Below, one piece after another: positions 59,856 through 64,000 of a stretch of 64,000 nucleotides of DNA (position 1 is its first letter; each line of letters begins with the position of its first letter). Origin of the DNA: DATMER01 sp963741305. Its GTDB lineage: Bacteria; Acidobacteriota; Thermoanaerobaculia; Multivoradales; UBA5704. The stretch covers positions 3,162,001 through 3,226,000 of the forward strand of contig CAVUHL010000003.1 of the NCBI GenBank assembly GCA_963741305.1. Direction: 5' to 3'. A model generated the notes under the pieces. The model was not told where the DNA came from and did no database searches. It saw only the letters and a program-made list of their open reading frames with translations. Both the position numbers and the translations under genes were made by a program.

Positions 59856-60148
59856 TCCAAAATGTACAGGGGAACCATGGCCCTGTACAACTCCGTCTCC
59901 TACCCGTTCGTTTCTGAGCCACTCCTGTATAGAGAAGCTCTCCGCCTGTACATCTCTTCCATCCGCACCCACCCTTCCCGAGCTCTTCTGTACAAGCAGA
60001 CAGAGTCAATGTACATCAAGAGAGACCGGATGTACAGTTAAAGAGAGGGACTGTACATGCGCGCCCTTCTCTACTCAGTGGCGGAAGGGGAGATGTATAT
60101 TTCCTGGGTTCGATTGTACAAGCAGGGCACCGCAATGCTTCCGTCTAC
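59856..60148. repeat. 21-bp phased palindrome array upstream of vapBC locus 2
   Basis: Positions at exact 21-bp spacing, first centre 59865.5. The GTAC core is exact at eight: 59864, 59885, 59948, 59990, 60011, 60032, 60053 and 60116, always within TGTACA. GTAT (TGTATA) occurs at 59927 and 60095, GTTC at 59906. Centres 59970.5 and 60075.5 are degenerate, and a possible 14th unit reads CAATGCTT (centre 60138.5). Intervening bases are not conserved, apart from GTACAAGCAG at units 7 and 13. The array lies between vapB and the divergent moxR-like gene. 21 bp is two helical turns. Probable multi-site operator for VapB or VapBC. The last ~65 bases before moxR show nothing further. Confidence 0.93.
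59861..59890 (-). promoter_or_regulatory. Candidate vapB promoter (locus 2)
   Basis: On the minus strand TTGTAC (59885-59890) is followed after 18 bases by TACATT (59861-59866), a weak -35/-10 pair. Each element overlaps one palindrome (units 2 and 1) of the array, so binding there would shut the promoter. The spacing is tentative. Confidence 0.3.
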
Positions 60149-60215
60149 GGGCCAATAGCGGCTAGACTCTCCGGTCCGCGGGGTCACGGCGGCCCCGCGC
60201 TCTCCGGAGAGACGC

Positions 60216-61040
60216 ATGGAGTTCCAGGGCACTGAACGCTACTACCTCGACCCCGAGCTCGGGGCGATCGTCAACATGGCGCTGGTCATGGAGAAGCCGC
60301 TGATCCTCACGGGAGAGGCCGGCACCGGCAAGACCCAGCTCGGGTTCGAGGTCTCCAAGGCCCTGGGCATGCCTATCGAGGCCTTGCGCTGCAAGTCTAC
60401 GATCAAGGGCGAGGAGGCCTGCTACGTCCAGGACACGGTGCTGCGCCTGAACGACGCCCGCTTCGGCACGACCACGACCGGCCGCAACGTCGACAACTTC
60501 TTCGACTACGTGATCTGGGGCCCCATTGGCCGCGCCTTCCGCAGCGACGAGCGCGTCGTGCTCCTCCTCGACGAGATCGACAAGACCGAGTCGGACATCC
60601 AGGACAACCTCCTCGACGTGCTGGAGGACTGCCAGTTCACCATCCGCGAGGTCAACCAGACGATCCAGGCGCGCAAGCGGCCGTTCATCCTCATCACCTC
60701 GAACGCCAAGCGCGAGCTCTCCGATCCCTTTTTGCGGCGCTGCTACTGCCATCACATCGCCTTCCCCACCCCGGAGCAGATGCGGGAGATCGTGAAGCTC
60801 CACTTCCCCGATCTGGACAAGGGGCTGCTGGACGCGTCGCTCGGCATCTTCTACGAGCTGCGGCAGAAAGGTTTCGAGAAGCCGCCGGCCACGAGCGAGC
60901 TGCTCAACTGGCTGGGCGCCCTCCAGCACTCGAAGATCACGCCCGAGCGGCTGAACATCCCCTTCGTCGGCACCCTCTTGAAGCGCACCGAGGACATCCT
61001 CGCCTACCGCGGCGGCTCCAAGCGGCTCAAGGTGCACTGA
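60216..61040 (+). CDS. MoxR-type AAA ATPase
   Basis: 274 residues. Walker A GEAGTGKTQLGF, Walker B VLLLDEIDKTE and sensor 1 ILITSNAKRELSD with arginine finger in FLRRCYCH. The C-terminal helical lid follows. MoxR ATPases work with a von Willebrand factor A protein as a chaperone that activates or assembles metalloenzymes or other complexes. The VWA gene follows after 6 bases. CCGGAGAG precedes the ATG. Divergent from vapBC locus 2 with the phased array between, so it may share regulation. Confidence 0.93.
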   Translation: MEFQGTERYYLDPELGAIVNMALVMEKPLILTGEAGTGKTQLGFEVSKALGMPIEALRCKSTIKGEEACYVQDTVLRLNDARFGTTTTGRNVDNFFDYVIWGPIGRAFRSDERVVLLLDEIDKTESDIQDNLLDVLEDCQFTIREVNQTIQARKRPFILITSNAKRELSDPFLRRCYCHHIAFPTPEQMREIVKLHFPDLDKGLLDASLGIFYELRQKGFEKPPATSELLNWLGALQHSKITPERLNIPFVGTLLKRTEDILAYRGGSKRLKVH

Positions 61041-61046
61041 GGACCC

Positions 61047-62237
61047 ATGCCCTTCACCGGGTTCCTCTACCGTCTGCGCGATTACGGAGTGCCGGTCAGC
61101 ACGACCGACGCGATCGACTTCTACAAGGGATTGGAGCGGGGGCTGGCGCCCGACCTGGAAACGCTCTTCGTGTTCGCCCGGCTGTCGTTCGTGCGCCGGG
61201 TCGAGCACATGGACGCCTACGAGCGGGCGTTCCTCTTCCACTTCTACGGCATCGACGTGCCCCGGGTCGCCGAGGGGGACCCGGAGCTGCTCAACACGTC
61301 CCAGTTCCGCGAGTGGCTCAAGCAGGCGATCCGCAACCGCGAGCTGCCGCCGCAGGCGCTCTGGACCATGTCTCCGGAAGAGCTGATGAAACGCTTTTGG
61401 GAGACGCTCCGCAAGCAGATGGAGGCTCACCAGGGCGGCAGCAAGTGGATCGGCACCGGCGGCAACTCCCCGTTCGGCCACTCAGGCAATGCGAAGGGCG
61501 GCGTGCGCGTCGGCGGACCCGGGGGCAACCGTTCCGCCCTGAAGGTGATCGGCGAGCGCCGTTATGTCGAGTACTCCGAAACCACGGCGCTGAGCGGCGC
61601 GAACCTCTCCCAGGCCCTGGCGTCGCTCAAGAAGCTGGCGCCCGCCGGCCCCCGCGACGAGCTGGACCTGGACGAGACCATCTACCAGAGCGCCAGGAAC
61701 GGCGGCGAGATCGACCTCGTCTTCCGCCGTGGCATGCTCGACCGCATCGAGGTCGTATTGCTGATCGACAACGGCGGCAGCTCCATGCTCCCCTTCGTCG
61801 AGCACACCCGCCTGCTCTTCGCCAAGGTGCGGGACCGCTTCAAGCGCTGCGATACGTACTTCTTCCACAACACGGTCTACGGCGCCGTCTACAAGGATTT
61901 CCGCCGCCGCGATCCGCTGCCCACGCAGACCCTGCTGCAGCGCAATCCGGAGACGCGGCTGCTGTTCGTCGGCGACGCCTCCATGGCGCCGGAGGAGCTG
62001 ATCTGGTCCCGCGGTGCCATCACCTGGGGCGACGAGGATGAAGAGGCGAGCCTGGTCTGGCTGCAGCGCCTGCGCGACCGGTTCCGCCACTCGGTGTGGC
62101 TCAACCCGATCCTGAAGGAGGACTGGAAGGGGGCCTACGGCGGCACCACGATCCGCCGCATCGGCGACGTCTTTCAGATGGAGGACCTCACCCTGGGCGG
62201 GATCCGGCGCGCTGTCGAACACTTGAATGGGAAATAA
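61047..62237 (+). CDS. VWA-domain protein (CoxE-like) partner of MoxR
   Basis: 396 residues. The VWA domain (about 225-390) has MIDAS-type VVLLIDNGGSSMLPF (D-x-G-x-S) and FVGDASMAPEEL. The N-terminal ~200 residues are helical with a Gly/Ser-rich linker (HQGGSKWIGTGGNSPFG). CoxE-like proteins pair with MoxR ATPases. The co-transcribed pair probably acts as a cytoplasmic activator of an unknown target. Confidence 0.9.
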   Translation: MPFTGFLYRLRDYGVPVSTTDAIDFYKGLERGLAPDLETLFVFARLSFVRRVEHMDAYERAFLFHFYGIDVPRVAEGDPELLNTSQFREWLKQAIRNRELPPQALWTMSPEELMKRFWETLRKQMEAHQGGSKWIGTGGNSPFGHSGNAKGGVRVGGPGGNRSALKVIGERRYVEYSETTALSGANLSQALASLKKLAPAGPRDELDLDETIYQSARNGGEIDLVFRRGMLDRIEVVLLIDNGGSSMLPFVEHTRLLFAKVRDRFKRCDTYFFHNTVYGAVYKDFRRRDPLPTQTLLQRNPETRLLFVGDASMAPEELIWSRGAITWGDEDEEASLVWLQRLRDRFRHSVWLNPILKEDWKGAYGGTTIRRIGDVFQMEDLTLGGIRRAVEHLNGK

Positions 62238-62271
62238 AAAAAGGCTCCGGGGACCGCCGTCCAGCCGGAGC
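62236..62271 (-). terminator. Rho-independent terminator of the response-regulator gene
   Basis: On the minus strand GCTCCGG and CCGGAGC pair (62244-62271), with an inner GGAC/GTCC stem, followed by seven T (62236-62242). It lies 71 bases after the response-regulator stop. The same stem may also stop the convergent VWA transcript, though with no T-run. Confidence 0.75.
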
Positions 62272-62342
62272 TCAATGAGGGTGGAGGGAGTTGGTTTTTC
62301 TTCCTCTGCCCGTATCCTAGGTGGCGAACCTTACAACCAGCA

Positions 62343-63314
62343 TTACGGTGAGGATGTTCGGGCCAGGAGGGCCGCGGAGGCCACCGCGAGCTCACTCTCC
62401 AGACGGTCCAGGATCTCGCCGATGCCGGCGATACCGCCGATATTGTCGAGCCGCCCCTCTTTGCAGACCTCCTCCAGCTCGCTGCTCACCGCAGCCACCC
62501 GCAGCGCTCCGAGTTGGGCGCTACCCCCCCTGAGGGTGTGGGCCACCATCGCGAGGTCCTGCCGGTCGCCGCGCGTGAGCGCGCCCCGCATCCGCGCCAG
62601 GCGCCGCGGCCCCTCCTTCACGAAGCTGTCGACGATGAGCGGCACGACGTTGCTCCCGCTGAGCCGCTGCAGCTCCAGCAGCCGTTCGAGGTAGACGGGG
62701 TCCAGCACCGGGTCCGGCTCCGCGGCGGGAGCGGCAGCGCGGGCCGGCTCGGCGCGCAGGAGCGCGGCGCGGAGGTCTTCCAGCAGGATCGGCTTGCTCA
62801 GATAGTCCTCCATTCCGGCCGCCAGGCAGGCTTCCCGGTCGGCGCGCAGCACATTGGCCGTGATGGCGATGATGTGAGGCCGCTGTCCCCGCGGCGGATC
62901 GGCTGCGATCCGGCGGGCCGTCTCCAGCCCGTCCATCTCGGGCATCTGCACATCCATCAGGATCACGTCATAGTCCTGGTGGCGGAGCGCGGCCAGCACC
63001 TCCAGGCCGTTCGCCGCCAGGTCGGCCTTGTAGCCCAGGCGTTCCAGGAGGAGCAGCGCGACCTTCTGGTTCACGGAATTGTCCTCGGCCAGCAGGATCC
63101 GCATGGGACAGCGTGGTCCCGGTGGGACCTCAGCCTTCCTCTCGATGCATGGGGCGGCCTCGATCTCCGGCCCGGCCGCCTCTATGGCCTCCGTCCGCTC
63201 GTCCACCACGATGGGCGGGGTGGGCGGGATGGGGAGATCCCTCTCGCGGCGCCGCAGGATGGTGACGAGCATAGCCACGAGGCCGAGGGCCAGAAACCAG
63301 ACGTGCGGCTCCAC
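62343..63314 (-). CDS. Membrane-anchored response regulator with Hpt domain
   Basis: 323 residues from GTG 63314 (GGAGGA nine bases upstream). One N-terminal membrane helix (FLALGLVAMLVTIL), then linker, receiver domain about 72-190 (ILLAEDNSVNQKVA, phosphoacceptor Asp in ILMDVQMPEMDG, Lys in YLSKPI) and C-terminal Hpt domain about 225-320 with the histidine in MVAHTLRGGSAQLGA. No kinase or output domain; a phosphorelay shuttle at the membrane. This arrangement resembles the C-terminal part of hybrid sensor kinases such as BarA. No kinase gene is beside it. Confidence 0.88.
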   Translation of the reverse strand: MEPHVWFLALGLVAMLVTILRRRERDLPIPPTPPIVVDERTEAIEAAGPEIEAAPCIERKAEVPPGPRCPMRILLAEDNSVNQKVALLLLERLGYKADLAANGLEVLAALRHQDYDVILMDVQMPEMDGLETARRIAADPPRGQRPHIIAITANVLRADREACLAAGMEDYLSKPILLEDLRAALLRAEPARAAAPAAEPDPVLDPVYLERLLELQRLSGSNVVPLIVDSFVKEGPRRLARMRGALTRGDRQDLAMVAHTLRGGSAQLGALRVAAVSSELEEVCKEGRLDNIGGIAGIGEILDRLESELAVASAALLARTSSP

Positions 63315-63402
63315 AGACGTATTCCTCCGGATTGGGGGCGAGACTACCCCCCGGCGCCCCCCTGCGTCAAACTCCGGTTTGTGGTAAAAAGCACGTCTTG
63401 CC

Positions 63403-64000
63403 ATGACCCGCAAAAACAAGGCGCGCCGCATCCTGGAGATCCTTGAAGGGCTCTACCCCACGGTGGACATCCCGCTCGACCACGCGGACCCGTTCACGCT
63501 GCTCGTGGCAGTGGTGCTCTCGGCGCAGACCACGGACAAGCTGGTCAACCAGGTGACGCCGGACCTGTTTGCCCGCGCCTCGACTCCCGAGCGGATGGCG
63601 GCGCTGCCGGCCGAGGAGATCCAGAACCTGATCCGGCGGATCGGCCTGACCGCGTCCAAGGCGAAGAACCTGAAGCGGCTGTCGGAGATCCTCGTGGCCG
63701 AGCACGGCGGCCGGGTGCCGCGCACGTTCGCGGAGTTGGAGGCGCTTCCCGGGGTGGGTCACAAGACGGCGTCGGTTGTGCTCAACCAGGCATTCGGCCT
63801 CGCGGCCTTTCCGGTGGACACGCACATCCACCGGCTGGCCGCGCGCTGGGGGCTGTCGAGCGGCAAGAACGTGGAGCGGACCGAGCGCGATCTCAAGAGC
63901 GTCTTCCCCGAGGAGAGCTGGGGCAAGGTCCACCTCCAGATCATCTACTTCGGGCGCGAGCACTGCCCCGCCCTGTACCATGACCTCGAGGCCTGCCCCA
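63403..64000 (+). CDS. nth: Endonuclease III (DNA base-excision repair), partial
   Basis: Runs off the right edge after about 199 residues of an expected 210-230. The helix-hairpin-helix is LPGVGHKTASVVLNQAFG with the catalytic Lys (HKTA), and the catalytic Asp lies in FPVDTHIHRLAARWGL. The iron-sulfur cysteines begin at REHCPALYHDLEACP and continue beyond the window. It is a DNA glycosylase/AP-lyase that removes oxidised pyrimidines. Divergent from the response-regulator gene. Confidence 0.95.
   Translation, partial: MTRKNKARRILEILEGLYPTVDIPLDHADPFTLLVAVVLSAQTTDKLVNQVTPDLFARASTPERMAALPAEEIQNLIRRIGLTASKAKNLKRLSEILVAEHGGRVPRTFAELEALPGVGHKTASVVLNQAFGLAAFPVDTHIHRLAARWGLSSGKNVERTERDLKSVFPEESWGKVHLQIIYFGREHCPALYHDLEACP

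Noticed and set aside
59848..60009. Longer vapB reading frame from 60009
   Set aside because: It would translate the operator array; ATG 59847 has GGAGG upstream and aligns with the locus 1 antitoxin start.
59856..60148. Array 2 as transcription terminators or a CRISPR
   Set aside because: Six-base palindromes are too short for stable hairpins, have no T-tracts, and the strict 21-bp phase points to protein binding.

Overview
The window is GC-rich bacterial chromosome with short intergenic gaps and many ATGA/GTGA/TTGA gene overlaps. I see no rRNA, tRNA, phage, insertion sequence or cas gene. The mix (ECF sigma factor, lanthipeptide-type genes, PIN-domain toxin pairs, S8 peptidase, haloperoxidase-like protein, many secreted or membrane proteins of unknown function) would suit a soil Acidobacteriota (Thermoanaerobaculia-like) or a similarly complex Gram-negative. 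That assignment is inference only, since no marker gene settles it.

Layout. 1-2.4 kb (minus): start of an SDR oxidoreductase, a small helical protein and a TIR-domain protein. 2.6-3.5 kb (plus): ECF sigma factor and small membrane protein. 3.5-7.6 kb (minus): four-gene run DUF3179-type protein, membrane protein, HAD phosphatase, FAD-linked oxidase. 7.7-9.8 kb (minus): large protein with the N-terminal motif of eCIS-associated proteins. 10-15.8 kb: prolyl oligopeptidase, TRIC-type channel, phospholipase D-family protein, polytopic membrane protein. 15.8-16.9 kb: gene-free stretch built of two inverted ~160-240 bp copies around short tandem repeats. 16.9-23.6 kb: lipoprotein, zinc-ribbon protein, dodecin, cytochrome c, coupled sulfotransferase-P450 pair, ABC-2 exporter. 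23.8-28 kb: vanadium-haloperoxidase-like protein and a 750-residue partner. 28-34.3 kb: regulators and small unknown secreted proteins. 34.3-36 kb: VapBC pair with a phased operator array and a cyclase-family hydrolase. 36-48.8 kb: class I lanthipeptide-type machinery (LanC, two HlyD-type adaptors, C39-ABC exporter, full LanB), then FabH-like, MBL and CapK/PaaK-like genes. 48.8-52.8 kb (minus): two glycosyltransferases, an epimerase and an unknown. 52.8-58.5 kb: P-loop protein, membrane protein, S8 peptidase-MBL pair, XRE regulator with membrane partner. 58.5-60.2 kb: two more PIN-type toxin-antitoxin pairs, the second with another phased array. 60.2-64 kb: MoxR-VWA pair, response regulator with Hpt domain, start of endonuclease III.

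The most striking signal is a pair of operator-like arrays, each lying just upstream of one of two paralogous vapBC operons. At 34989-35239 there are 12 positions and at 59856-60148 13 to 14. In both, palindromes centred on GTAC recur at exactly 21 bp, two turns of B-DNA. The extended motif differs: TTCGTACGAA at the first locus, TGTACA at the second. Each array fills a divergent intergenic region (vapB against a cyclase gene, vapB against a moxR gene), and its proximal units overlap candidate vapB promoter elements. I infer helically phased, locus-specific, cooperative binding by the ribbon-helix-helix antitoxin. I do not know of a described VapBC family with operator arrays of this size, but I could not search.
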